Source: Methylopumilus sp036745495 (GTDB lineage: Bacteria; Pseudomonadota; Gammaproteobacteria; Burkholderiales; Methylophilaceae). From it: DNA of 28,587 nucleotides. Positions 15,844 through 23,889 of the stretch are shown piece after piece. The notes under the pieces are model-generated. The model worked only from the letters and a program-made list of their open reading frames with translations. It made no database searches and was not told the DNA's origin. The stretch's first letter is position 1; every line of letters starts with the position of its first letter. The DNA lies in contig DAIOGA010000011.1 in assembly GCA_036745495.1 (NCBI GenBank), positions 1 to 28,587 of the forward strand, written 5' to 3'. Both the position numbers and the translations under genes were made by a program.

Positions 15844-16388
15844 GATAATTTTAAAAAATGCTCGCGATAATATTTTAATTCTTCAATAGATTCGTATATA
15901 TCTGACAAAGCCTCATGTTTACTTGATTTTTTAAAACCTTGATAGAGTGAAGGCTTCCATCGACGAGAAAGTTCTTTAAAAACACTCACGTCTAGATTTC
16001 TATAATGAAAATAACTTTCTAATGTCGGCATATGCTTTGCCATAAATCGTCGATCCTGGCATATTGAATTACCACACATAGGTGATTTATTCGGTGCAAT
16101 ATGTTTTTTTAAAAATTCAATAGTTACTTCTGAAGCATAAGCTTCATCAAATGATGATTGCTTAACTCTTTCAATCAAACCTGATTTTGAATGTGTAGAC
16201 TGATTCCATGCATCCATACCATTCAATATTTCGTCCGATTGGTGAATAACAATAACAGGGCCTTCAGCGATGATATTTAAGTGTGGGTCGGTCACTACAG
16301 TTGCGACTTCGAGCACTTTATCGGTCTCGGTATTTAGCCCACTCATTTCCATATCAAGCCATATTAAATTATCGTCTGAAGAACTCAT
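15840..16388 (-). CDS. orn: oligoribonuclease
   Basis: Orn degrades the 2-5 nucleotide RNAs left by other nucleases, and linear diguanylate (pGpG) where c-di-GMP is used; it is essential in many proteobacteria. Seen: DEDDh exonuclease motifs, WLDMEMSGL with Asp and Glu near the N-terminus, MDAWN, CGNSICQDRRFMAKHMP, and the C-terminal KHEALSDI with catalytic His and Asp. The ATG at 16388 gives 182 residues, as in E. coli (181), with GGA 7 bases before it. Upstream ATGs at 16391, 16400 and 16451 lengthen the protein with unconserved residues. First gene of orn-crcB; divergent from the M48 peptidase gene with about 100 bases between. Confidence 0.95.
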   Translation of the reverse strand: MSSSDDNLIWLDMEMSGLNTETDKVLEVATVVTDPHLNIIAEGPVIVIHQSDEILNGMDAWNQSTHSKSGLIERVKQSSFDEAYASEVTIEFLKKHIAPNKSPMCGNSICQDRRFMAKHMPTLESYFHYRNLDVSVFKELSRRWKPSLYQGFKKSSKHEALSDIYESIEELKYYREHFLKLS

Positions 16389-16488
16389 CATGATTTCCAT
16401 TAAAATAGTACTAATTGATTGAAACAATTTACAACGCCAGATTGTTTTCATACAGAATACTAGAATATTAACTTAATTCAGAGAGATT

Positions 16489-17718
16489 ATGGACGAAATA
16501 CTACGTAACACTTTTATTGCAGTTCTTACTTTAAGCACCGGCATTCATCTATGGCTTGTAAAAAGACATATTAACTTTGTATCACTTAATAAAAATAAAG
16601 TTCCTGATGCCTTTAAAAAAAATATCAGTCTTAAGGATCATCAAAAAGCTGCAAATTATGCAATCGAAAAAAGTAAACTGGGCATTAATGACACTATTGC
16701 TCAGGCCTTTATATTGCTTCTACTAACTGTTGGCGGATTAATCAGCGTAATATCAGAACTGTTTAGTACATTTACATCGCCTCTTTTAAAAGATGTTGCG
16801 ATGATATTGAGTGTGATGCTTATTACAAGTCTTATCGATTTTCCTTTTAATTATTACAAAACATTCAAAATTGATGAAAAATTTGGTTTTAACCGAATGA
16901 CAAAAAAATTATTTTTTACAGACCTTTATAAACAGATGATTTTAGGGCTATGTCTTGGGCTTCCTATTTTATTTGTTGCATTGTGGATGCTAAAAAATGC
17001 TGGGGTTTATTGGTGGTTTTATCTGTGGGCGGTTTGGAGTTTATTTAATCTCTTGATACTTGCAATCTACCCTACTTGGATTGCTCCTTTTTTTAATAAA
17101 TTTTCACCTTTAAAAGATAAAACTTTAAAAACTAAAATCATCGCGCTATTAAAAAAGTGTGGGTTTAAGTCTCAAGGATTATTTGTTATGGACGGGTCCG
17201 CAAGAAGCAATCATGGCAATGCATATTTCACAGGATTTGGTAAAAATAAGCGTATCGTATTTTTTGACACCCTCTTAGAGCGTCTTAATCATAATGAAAT
17301 TGAAGCTGTTTTAGCACATGAACTTGGTCATTTTCATCATAATCACGTTAAAAAAAGGATTGTGATGATGTTTTTAGTGAGTTTTATTGGCCTTGCTATT
17401 TTAGGGTACCTAAAAGATCAATTATGGTTTTATCATGGATTAGGCATCACAGCGCCTTCAGATGGGAGCGCTTTGCTTCTTTTCATGTTGGTTGGCCCTA
17501 CTTTTATTTTTTTCATAAGGCCAATCATGGCATTTTATTCAAGACAAAATGAATTCGAAGCAGATCGTTACGCAAAAATAAATTCAAATGCTAAATATTT
17601 AAAAGACTCATTGGTTAAACTTTATCGAGATAATGCATCTACTTTAACGCCTGATCCTTTATATTCGGCATTTTATGATTCTCACCCCCCTGCTTTGCAG
17701 CGTATCGCAAGACTGTAA
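16489..17718 (+). CDS. M48-family (Ste24-like) membrane metallopeptidase
   Basis: A 409-residue integral-membrane zinc protease of the Ste24/CAAX-protease family. Seen: about seven hydrophobic helices (residues 5-25, 70-90, 103-122, 150-170, 175-197, 290-308, 327-345), the zinc motif HELGH at 277-281 in VLAHELGHFHHNH, and the third ligand region NEFEADRYA with Glu355 and Asp359. Substrate sides GSARSNHGNAYFTGFGKNKRIVFFDTLL are conserved. Bacteria lack CAAX prenylation, so the likely role is membrane-protein quality control, as for HtpX; true substrates are unknown. HtpX itself is shorter (about 290) and differently arranged. A weak SD (AGAGAG) precedes the ATG. It is divergent from orn, an adjacency that I recall from other betaproteobacteria. 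Confidence 0.87.
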   Translation: MDEILRNTFIAVLTLSTGIHLWLVKRHINFVSLNKNKVPDAFKKNISLKDHQKAANYAIEKSKLGINDTIAQAFILLLLTVGGLISVISELFSTFTSPLLKDVAMILSVMLITSLIDFPFNYYKTFKIDEKFGFNRMTKKLFFTDLYKQMILGLCLGLPILFVALWMLKNAGVYWWFYLWAVWSLFNLLILAIYPTWIAPFFNKFSPLKDKTLKTKIIALLKKCGFKSQGLFVMDGSARSNHGNAYFTGFGKNKRIVFFDTLLERLNHNEIEAVLAHELGHFHHNHVKKRIVMMFLVSFIGLAILGYLKDQLWFYHGLGITAPSDGSALLLFMLVGPTFIFFIRPIMAFYSRQNEFEADRYAKINSNAKYLKDSLVKLYRDNASTLTPDPLYSAFYDSHPPALQRIARL

Positions 17719-17779
17719 GATCTTTTTATTTTAACCAATGGTAAAATGCCATCTACTTAGACGACTTAAAGTTTAATAA

Positions 17780-18217
17780 ATGGATATTACAACACGTTTA
17801 GAATTTGATGCAGGACATCGCATACCCAATCATAAAAGTAACTGTAAAAATTTACATGGGCATCGCTATGCTATCGAAGTTACCGTGACCGGCCCAATTC
17901 ATGAGGATAATAAAAGTTCTGATTTTGGTATGGTGATTGATTTCTCTGATGTAAAACAAATTATTAAAGATTTAGTGGTTGAGTGCTGGGACCATGCATT
18001 TATTGTTTATCAGGACGATAAGGAAATTGTTAATTTTTTAAATACTCTACCAAACCATAAAACTGTAATGTTTCCAGTTGTTCCTACCGCAGAGAATATG
18101 GCATCAGAAGCTTATCGAATCTTAAGTGTTGAATTTAACAAACGCTTTAATCATCAACTTAAAATCAAACAGATTCGTATGTATGAAACGCCCAACAGCT
18201 GGGCTGATGCTATTTAA
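17780..18217 (+). CDS. queD: 6-carboxy-5,6,7,8-tetrahydropterin synthase
   Basis: QueD converts dihydroneopterin triphosphate to 6-carboxytetrahydropterin, the second step toward the queuosine precursor preQ0. Seen: a 145-residue T-fold protein with zinc ligands His13, His26 and His28 and the QueD hallmark CxxxHGH (Cys22 to His28), DFSDVKQIIKD, DHAFIV, PTAENMASEAYRIL and a C-terminal MYETPNSWADA with the pterin-binding Glu. The CxxxHGH form separates it from eukaryote-like PTP synthases. It follows the M48 gene by 61 bases and faces dnaQ with a 6-base gap. An extended -10-like TGGTAAAAT lies in the gap before it; no SD is seen. Works in the same pathway as QueG at 6953. Confidence 0.93.
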   Translation: MDITTRLEFDAGHRIPNHKSNCKNLHGHRYAIEVTVTGPIHEDNKSSDFGMVIDFSDVKQIIKDLVVECWDHAFIVYQDDKEIVNFLNTLPNHKTVMFPVVPTAENMASEAYRILSVEFNKRFNHQLKIKQIRMYETPNSWADAI

Positions 18218-18223
18218 TTTTGA

Positions 18224-18904
18224 TTACCAAATAAGTTTTTTTTCGCCTTTCATTTTACTCAAATAAGCTTCATGTTTTTTAAGCTCTTCATCATCAGCCT
18301 TTAAAATAAAAAGATTGGTTGGTCGTTTGGCATTTTTCTCTCCGACAACATCTGATCCGTTGTATTGAAAATCTATCATAAGATCTTCTTGTCCTCGAGT
18401 CATAGCCAAATAAACTTCAGCTAAAAGTTGTGCGTCTAGCAAGGCTCCGTGAAGACTTCTTTGGGAATTGTCGATGTTATAAAAACGACACAGCGCGTCT
18501 AAGCTATTGCGCTGCCCTGGCCGCATATCTTTAGCCATTTTTAATGTATCAATAATATTAGCAACCGCTTCTTCAATGGGTGGCTTTTCGATTAAACCAA
18601 ATTCCATGTTAATGAAACCAACATCAAATGGTGCGTTATGAATAATAAGTGTTGCGTCTTTTATAAATTTTATAAAGTCAGAAGCGATTTCAGTAAATCT
18701 AGGTTTGTCTTGTAAAAAATCTAAAGTGATACCATGAACCTCTTGTGCTGCAGGATCTATTTCCCTATCCGGATTTAAATAAAAATGAAAAGAATTATTT
18801 GTGGGTCGGCGATTTACAATTTCAATTGCAGCAATTTCAATAATTCGATGCCCTTGATTTGCGTATAACCCGGTTGTTTCTGTGTCTAAAAAGATATACC
18901 TCAC
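18224..18904 (-). CDS. dnaQ: DNA polymerase III epsilon subunit (proofreading exonuclease)
   Basis: Epsilon is the 3'-5' proofreading exonuclease of the replicative polymerase. Seen: DEDDh motifs with Asp7 and Glu9 (FLDTETTGL), Asp94 (HNAPFDVGF), His152 and Asp157 (HGALLDAQLLAEVY); a clamp-binding-like GQEDLMIDF at about 171-179 directly after the exonuclease domain; and a C-terminal tail of about 45 residues that in the family contacts the alpha subunit. Length 226 is slightly shorter than E. coli (243). The start is GTG, overlapping the rnhA stop as TAGTG, so translation is probably coupled. The linkage rnhA-dnaQ is shared with E. coli, although there the two genes diverge, whereas here they run the same way. 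Confidence 0.95.
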   Translation of the reverse strand: MRYIFLDTETTGLYANQGHRIIEIAAIEIVNRRPTNNSFHFYLNPDREIDPAAQEVHGITLDFLQDKPRFTEIASDFIKFIKDATLIIHNAPFDVGFINMEFGLIEKPPIEEAVANIIDTLKMAKDMRPGQRNSLDALCRFYNIDNSQRSLHGALLDAQLLAEVYLAMTRGQEDLMIDFQYNGSDVVGEKNAKRPTNLFILKADDEELKKHEAYLSKMKGEKKLIW

Positions 18905-19350
18905 TATGATTCCTTAAATAAGCTGTCAACACCTTGATTTGCTAGTTGGTCTGCTTTTTCATTGCCGTCATGGCCTGCATGACCCTTAACCCATAGCCAT
19001 TCGATTGAATGAGCCGACGCTAACTCATCAAGCCTTTGCCATAAGTCTATATTTTTGATAATTTTTTTACTACTATTTTTCCAATGGTTACGTTTCCAAA
19101 CATGAATCCACTCTGTAATGCCTTTTTGGACGTATGTAGAATCGGTATATATTTTGATTTCCGATATCTGCTTGATAATCTCGAGTGCTTTAATAACTGC
19201 CAATAACTCCATACGATTATTTGTGGTATTTCTTTCACCGCCACAAATAGACTTCTCATTTGTTCCAGAAATTAGTAATGCACCCCATCCGCCATCTCCT
19301 GGATTGCCCCTGCAAGCACCATCTGTGTATATCGTGATTTCAGGTTTCAT
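18904..19350 (-). CDS. rnhA: ribonuclease HI
   Basis: RNase HI cuts RNA in RNA-DNA hybrids such as R-loops and Okazaki primers. All four catalytic acids fall at the same residue numbers as in the E. coli enzyme: Asp10 (YTDGACRGNPG), Glu48 (NRMELLAV), Asp70 (IYTDSTYV) and Asp134 (NEKADQLAN), with His124 in VKGHAGHDGN. The basic handle WIHVWKRNHWKNSSKK is intact. Length 148 is normal. Its start overlaps the upstream methyltransferase stop by 4 bases (ATGA) and its stop overlaps dnaQ by one base, so all three are translated in a run. Cytoplasmic. Confidence 0.97.
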   Translation of the reverse strand: MKPEITIYTDGACRGNPGDGGWGALLISGTNEKSICGGERNTTNNRMELLAVIKALEIIKQISEIKIYTDSTYVQKGITEWIHVWKRNHWKNSSKKIIKNIDLWQRLDELASAHSIEWLWVKGHAGHDGNEKADQLANQGVDSLFKES

Positions 19351-20063
19351 GGTTCAACTTTATAAGTTTTAGATTTCTGGGCCGAGTATATTGGTGTCTT
19401 AATTAGTCTCTTTTGCCAAAGAGGTTTAATAGGTGTCATACCATGTACCCTTTTTTGTATAACGAGAAAATAAAACCCTCCCAACATAGGCCACCATCGA
19501 TCACCTAATTTTTCCATAACTTGTATTTTTCTTAGCCATGATGATTGCTGAATTGGAGGAACATAGCATCCCATTTTTCCTTCAACCATTTCTAGACCTA
19601 CAATTGGAAGCCACTCTTTAACTTTACTTAAAGATATAAATTTAGTATTCCAAGGATAGTCGATATCAAAACTTAATAATCTTTTTAATCCCCACAAGCT
19701 TGTTGGGTTGAAACCTGTAATAATGAGACGTCCTTCAGGCATCAAAACCCTATGAATCTCTTTGAGTAATTCATAAGGCTCAGCCATTTGCTCCAATATA
19801 TGAGGCGCAATAAGCAAATCAACCGAAGACTCATCAAAAGGCAGAGCTTCGTTCGAAGTTATTAAATCAGATTGATTAGAATTTAACGAGAATTTGTTTT
19901 GAATGCGTGAATGATCCAAGAAATCAATATCAAAATTACCCATTTGAATCGCATAAAATCCAAACGTATCGACAACTACAGGATTTATATATTTATATTC
20001 CAAATCAATTAAATATCGGCCTAAAGGGCTACTAAACCATTCCTGTGGTGAAATTTTAGGCAT
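19347..20063 (-). CDS. yafS: YafS-like SAM-dependent methyltransferase-fold protein
   Basis: A 238-residue protein of the methyltransferase type 11 fold, matched to YafS by features and by position between gloB and rnhA. Seen: ALPFDESSVDLLIAPHILEQMAEPYELLKEIHRVLMPEGRLIITGFNP (motifs II-III region, near residues 73-121), then SLWGLKRLL as in YafS. The expected glycine-rich motif I is not there: the corresponding place reads YAIQMGNFDID, so SAM binding is uncertain. The function and substrate are unknown. First gene of yafS-rnhA-dnaQ, divergent from gloB across a 44-base gap. A TATAAG box ends only 9 bases before its ATG, so its transcript may have almost no leader. Confidence 0.8.
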   Translation of the reverse strand: MPKISPQEWFSSPLGRYLIDLEYKYINPVVVDTFGFYAIQMGNFDIDFLDHSRIQNKFSLNSNQSDLITSNEALPFDESSVDLLIAPHILEQMAEPYELLKEIHRVLMPEGRLIITGFNPTSLWGLKRLLSFDIDYPWNTKFISLSKVKEWLPIVGLEMVEGKMGCYVPPIQQSSWLRKIQVMEKLGDRWWPMLGGFYFLVIQKRVHGMTPIKPLWQKRLIKTPIYSAQKSKTYKVEP

Positions 20064-20074
20064 AAAAAATATCT

Positions 20075-20080
20075 TATAAT
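20075..20080 (+). promoter_or_regulatory. -10 box candidate for the gloB-fabI series
   Basis: A perfect TATAAT at 20075-20080 lies in the 44-base gap between the two divergent genes, giving gloB a leader of roughly 20 bases. The -35 region would lie within the start of the divergent methyltransferase gene and is poor. The same AT-rich spot reads as TATAAG on the other strand, so both promoters may overlap here. Confidence 0.4.
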
Positions 20081-20107
20081 GATCGAAATACTTTACTATG
20101 AATACAA

Positions 20108-20833
20108 ATGACAGGCTACAAAGAAAATCAATTAATTCATATAGAACCCATTGAAGCTTTTCAGGATAATTATATTTGGTTAATTCATAACGATAAAAAT
20201 AGTATTGTAGTTGACCCGGGTGATGCCAATCCAGTCATAGAAACTTTAGAAAGAAAAAATCTCGGCTTAATCGCTATCTTAATCACACATCACCATGCAG
20301 ATCATATTGGTGGCGTTAGAGAACTTCAAAAAAAATATCCAAATATTAAAATCTTCGCTCCTTACAAAGATAAATATGATTTTGTCAATAAAAGCCTTAA
20401 AAACGGCGATGAAATTAATATTCCCGAACTTCAAATAAACTATAAAATAATTGAAATTCCTGGGCACACCCAAGGTCATATTGCTTATTACGATATGAAA
20501 AACCTTTTCTGCGGCGATACCCTCTTTGCATGTGGGTGCGGCAAAATATTCGATGGAACCCATGAGCAAATGTATAACTCCTTAAGAAAAATAAGTGCTT
20601 TACCAAAAAATACAAAAATCTATTGTGCGCATGAATATACTAAAAAGAATATTGCATTTGCCCTATCATTAAAGCCTGATGATATGGATCTAAAATTAAG
20701 AAGAGAATTTACATCACAATTAAAAATCACTGTCCCGTCGACGCTCGATGAGGAATTAAAAACAAACCCATTTTTAAACTGCCACTCTCTAGAAGCATTT
20801 AAAAAGCTTAGAGACCTTAAAGACCAGTTTTAA
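20108..20833 (+). CDS. gloB: hydroxyacylglutathione hydrolase (glyoxalase II)
   Basis: GloB hydrolyses S-lactoylglutathione to lactate and glutathione, the second step of methylglyoxal detoxification. Seen: metallo-beta-lactamase fold with the binuclear metal motif THHHADH (His61, His63, Asp65, His66), IPGHTQGHIAYY, the metal-bridging FCGDTLFACGCGKIFDGT, and YCAHEYTKKNIAFAL, all glyoxalase II hallmarks. Length 241 is slightly short versus E. coli 251. The ATG chosen is followed directly by the conserved IEPIEAFQDNYIWLI strand. It heads a run of six co-directional genes to fabI, with one base before mltD. Cytoplasmic. Confidence 0.94.
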   Translation: MTGYKENQLIHIEPIEAFQDNYIWLIHNDKNSIVVDPGDANPVIETLERKNLGLIAILITHHHADHIGGVRELQKKYPNIKIFAPYKDKYDFVNKSLKNGDEINIPELQINYKIIEIPGHTQGHIAYYDMKNLFCGDTLFACGCGKIFDGTHEQMYNSLRKISALPKNTKIYCAHEYTKKNIAFALSLKPDDMDLKLRREFTSQLKITVPSTLDEELKTNPFLNCHSLEAFKKLRDLKDQF

Positions 20834-20834
20834 C

Positions 20835-22232
20835 ATGTCATTACAATTTAAACGCTTTTTAGCCCTTATTTTTATTTCGTTATTGCTAATAACAAGCGCA
20901 TTCGCTGAAAGAAATACTTTAGGGGAGGAAATTAGCGTTTTAGATAATGATGTGCTTGATCAGGAAATCAATAAATTAAATGCATTAAATTTCAACCCGG
21001 CAAGCCCACCTAATAAAACTCAAAATCTCCAATCTAATAAAGCTGAAATCAATTTATGGCAGCGGATTTTTTCTAGATTTGAAATCAAAGATGAAAATAA
21101 TTTAAGATCCAAAAAATATGAAGACTGGTATTCGGCTCGCCCTGAATATGTAGAGAGAATGATGGATCGAAGTCAAAAATATCTTTTTTACGTTGTTGGT
21201 GAAGTTGAAAAAAGAGGCATGCCATCAGAAATAGCACTTCTTCCTATGATAGAGAGTGCCTATAACCCAATTGCAAATTCAAGAAGCAAGGCTGTAGGCA
21301 TTTGGCAATTTATTCCTTCTACAGGAAGGCTTTATGGCTTAAAACAAGACTGGTGGCAAGATAAAAGACGTAATGTGGTAGATGCAACAAATGCAGCTCT
21401 CGATTACCTGCAAAAGCTTCATGCATTATTTGGGACCTGGGATCTTGCATTGGCTGCGTATAATGCTGGTGAAGGAACTGTAAGTCGAGCCATAGCCAAA
21501 AATAAAGCAAAGGGGTTGCCGACTGATTATGCACATCTTAAACTACCGGCTGAGACAAAAGACTATGTTCCAAAACTACAAGCTATAAAAAATATTGTTT
21601 CAAATCCAAATCAATATGGACTCTATATAAATTCAATACCAAATAAACCCTATTTTACTTACGTTGAAGCTCCCGCTGTTATAGATGCGGATTTAGCAGC
21701 AAATCTCGCAGAAATTTCTTATGATGAATTTTTACTTCTAAATTCTGAACATAGAAGACCACTCATTAGAACAAACGAAAAAACTCAACAACTTATATTA
21801 CCTATAAATGCGGCAGATACCTTTGTTAAAAATCTTAGTCAAAATGAAAAGCCCTTGGTTTCGTGGAATATATACCAACCCAAACGTAACGAAAAAATTA
21901 AAACCATTGCAAATAAATTTGATATGGAGGAAAGCGATCTTATTAAAGCAAATGATTTAAATCCTCATAAATCAATCAAGCCTTCTACAATTATATTAGT
22001 AGTTAAAAAAGAAGGTACAGAAACAAATGCGAATCAAGATATTGAGGAATCAAAAATTAACAAAGAAACCAAATCTGAAAATTCAACAAAGCCGAATAAA
22101 CACAAAGTAAAACGAGGTGATACGCTTACGAAAATAGCAAAAAAATATGGGCTATCTGTAGATGAATTAAAAGATATCAATCAAATTTCTATATCAGATA
22201 TTCAAATTGGCTCCACCCTTAGACTTCAATGA
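20835..22232 (+). CDS. mltD: membrane-bound lytic murein transglycosylase D
   Basis: MltD cleaves the MurNAc-GlcNAc bond of peptidoglycan with formation of 1,6-anhydroMurNAc. Seen: signal peptide at 1-24 ending SAFA; SLT domain at about 110-235 with catalytic Glu140 in PMIESAYNP, then VGIWQFIPSTGRLYGL and LALAAYNAGEGTV; and C-terminal LysM repeats, a degenerate one near 347-393 and a clear one at about 422-465 (KHKVKRGDTLTKIAKKYGLS). The E. coli protein is a lipoprotein, but no Cys follows this signal, so it appears to be released by signal peptidase I and held by LysM only. Located one base after gloB; 21 bases before the binding-protein gene. The mltD-gloB linkage is also found in E. coli. 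Confidence 0.92.
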   Translation: MSLQFKRFLALIFISLLLITSAFAERNTLGEEISVLDNDVLDQEINKLNALNFNPASPPNKTQNLQSNKAEINLWQRIFSRFEIKDENNLRSKKYEDWYSARPEYVERMMDRSQKYLFYVVGEVEKRGMPSEIALLPMIESAYNPIANSRSKAVGIWQFIPSTGRLYGLKQDWWQDKRRNVVDATNAALDYLQKLHALFGTWDLALAAYNAGEGTVSRAIAKNKAKGLPTDYAHLKLPAETKDYVPKLQAIKNIVSNPNQYGLYINSIPNKPYFTYVEAPAVIDADLAANLAEISYDEFLLLNSEHRRPLIRTNEKTQQLILPINAADTFVKNLSQNEKPLVSWNIYQPKRNEKIKTIANKFDMEESDLIKANDLNPHKSIKPSTIILVVKKEGTETNANQDIEESKINKETKSENSTKPNKHKVKRGDTLTKIAKKYGLSVDELKDINQISISDIQIGSTLRLQ

Positions 22233-22253
22233 AATAATTAACTAGTCAAACTT

Positions 22254-23888
22254 ATGTATTCCAGATACTTATTCTTATTATTTTTGTTGTTTAACATAAC
22301 CTCTTGTAGCGACAAGAAAGAATCTGTTTATAACTACGAAGGTACTTTTAATAGCGAAAAAGGCGGAACACTAATTGATGCAATGTCAGGTGAGCCAAGT
22401 AATCTTATTTCAATGATCGCTGGAGACTCAGCTTCATCAGCTATATCAGGAAACATTTTTAATAAACTTATTAAATATGACAAAAATTTAGAATTAGCGC
22501 CTGAGTTAGCAGATAAATGGACAATTTCTGGCGACCAAAAAACAATTACTTTTTATTTAAAAAGAAATCTTCAATGGGCTGATGGTCATAATTTAACAAG
22601 TGATGATGTTCTTTTTACATGGAAACTTGTTACGGATGAAAAAACAAGAACCCCTTACGGATCAGACTATAAGCTAGTTGATAAAGCTGAAGCTCTTGAT
22701 CCTTATACATTCCGAGTTAATTATAAAAAAGCTTATGCTCCTGCTTTAGATAGCTGGGCATCACTTCAAATACTCCCAAAACATATCCTTAAAGATGAAG
22801 ATATCAATCACACATTCTTTTCAAGAAAGCCTACTGGTTCTAGTTACTATAAATTGACACAATGGACAAATGGTGAAAAATTATCTTTGGAGGCCAGCCC
22901 CTCATCAGTGATGGGTGAACCTAATATAAATCAACTAACCTCAAGATTCATTCCTGATACCTCTTCTCAATTTTTAGAATTGATTGCTGACAACATTGAT
23001 CTCATGAATATTAATCCGATTCAATTTGCTCGCGTCATACCCTCGAGGCCTGATCTAAAAAATAAACTAGCGCTCTATAAAGAGCTTGGAAATAGTTATA
23101 CCTATCTTGGCTTTAATTTAAAACATAGTCCATTCAATGATATAAAGGTTAGACAAGCAATTAACTATGCTCTTAATAAACAAGAAATCATTGATGGCGT
23201 GCTTTTAGGTTTAGGGGAGCCTGTTGCATCTCCTTACAAACCCGGAACCCGATGGAGCGATCAAAATCTTCATCCCTATCCTTATGATAAAAATCAAGCC
23301 CTTAAATTACTTCATGAAGCTGGTTTTAATGATTCGAATCATGATGGCATCTTAGAGAAAGATGGAAAACCTTTTACATTTGAAATTCTTACTAATCAAA
23401 ACAAACAAAGAGAGATGACCGCGGTTCTTATTCAAAGAAGACTTAAGGATGTTGGTATCGATGTAAAAATAAGAGTGATTGAATGGGCAAGCTTTGTAAA
23501 TCAATTTATTAAAACAGGTGATTTTGATGCGGTGATTCTTGGCTGGAGCCTATCACTTGATCCTGATCAATATAATATATGGCATTCTTCACAACAAAAA
23601 CCTGGGCAATTTAATTTTATTGGATACAACAATAAAGAAGTTGATCAACTGCTTGAAGAAGGTCGTACTGAATTAAATCCTGATAAGCGCGAAAAAATTT
23701 ATCATGCCTTTTCAAAAATTTTACTTAAAGAAAGTCCTGTGATTTATCTTTATGCTGGATATGGTTTAACTGCGATGAATAAACGTATTAAAGGCATTGA
23801 GTCACCTGCGCCTCCGGCTGGGATTGCGTATAATTCTTATGAATGGTTTATTCCTTCAACTTTGAGAAGAAATGAAATAACTCCGTAA
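22254..23888 (+). CDS. peptide-type ABC transporter substrate-binding lipoprotein
   Basis: A 544-residue family 5 solute-binding protein (OppA/DppA/YejA type). Seen: lipoprotein signal with lipobox I-T-S-C and Cys18; the N-terminal GGTLIDAMSGEPSNL; the family block LAPELADKWTISGDQKTITFYLKRNLQWADGHNLTSDDVLFTW; mid-protein YLGFNLKHSPFNDIKVRQAINYALNKQEII; and a C-terminal half with WSLSLDPDQYNIWHS. In Gram-negatives a lipidated binding protein is probably held on the inner or outer membrane face of the periplasm. Ligand is not readable: peptides, nickel, or muropeptides are all possible. Position behind mltD, a cell-wall lytic enzyme, makes muropeptide capture a reasonable guess only. Followed at one base by the first permease. 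Confidence 0.88.
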   Translation: MYSRYLFLLFLLFNITSCSDKKESVYNYEGTFNSEKGGTLIDAMSGEPSNLISMIAGDSASSAISGNIFNKLIKYDKNLELAPELADKWTISGDQKTITFYLKRNLQWADGHNLTSDDVLFTWKLVTDEKTRTPYGSDYKLVDKAEALDPYTFRVNYKKAYAPALDSWASLQILPKHILKDEDINHTFFSRKPTGSSYYKLTQWTNGEKLSLEASPSSVMGEPNINQLTSRFIPDTSSQFLELIADNIDLMNINPIQFARVIPSRPDLKNKLALYKELGNSYTYLGFNLKHSPFNDIKVRQAINYALNKQEIIDGVLLGLGEPVASPYKPGTRWSDQNLHPYPYDKNQALKLLHEAGFNDSNHDGILEKDGKPFTFEILTNQNKQREMTAVLIQRRLKDVGIDVKIRVIEWASFVNQFIKTGDFDAVILGWSLSLDPDQYNIWHSSQQKPGQFNFIGYNNKEVDQLLEEGRTELNPDKREKIYHAFSKILLKESPVIYLYAGYGLTAMNKRIKGIESPAPPAGIAYNSYEWFIPSTLRRNEITP

Positions 23889-23889
23889 G

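Noticed and set aside
18190..18204. GCCCA/TGGGC hairpin at the end of queD as a terminator
   Set aside because: Only 5 bp, inside the coding sequence, and followed by a mixed sequence before any U-rich run.
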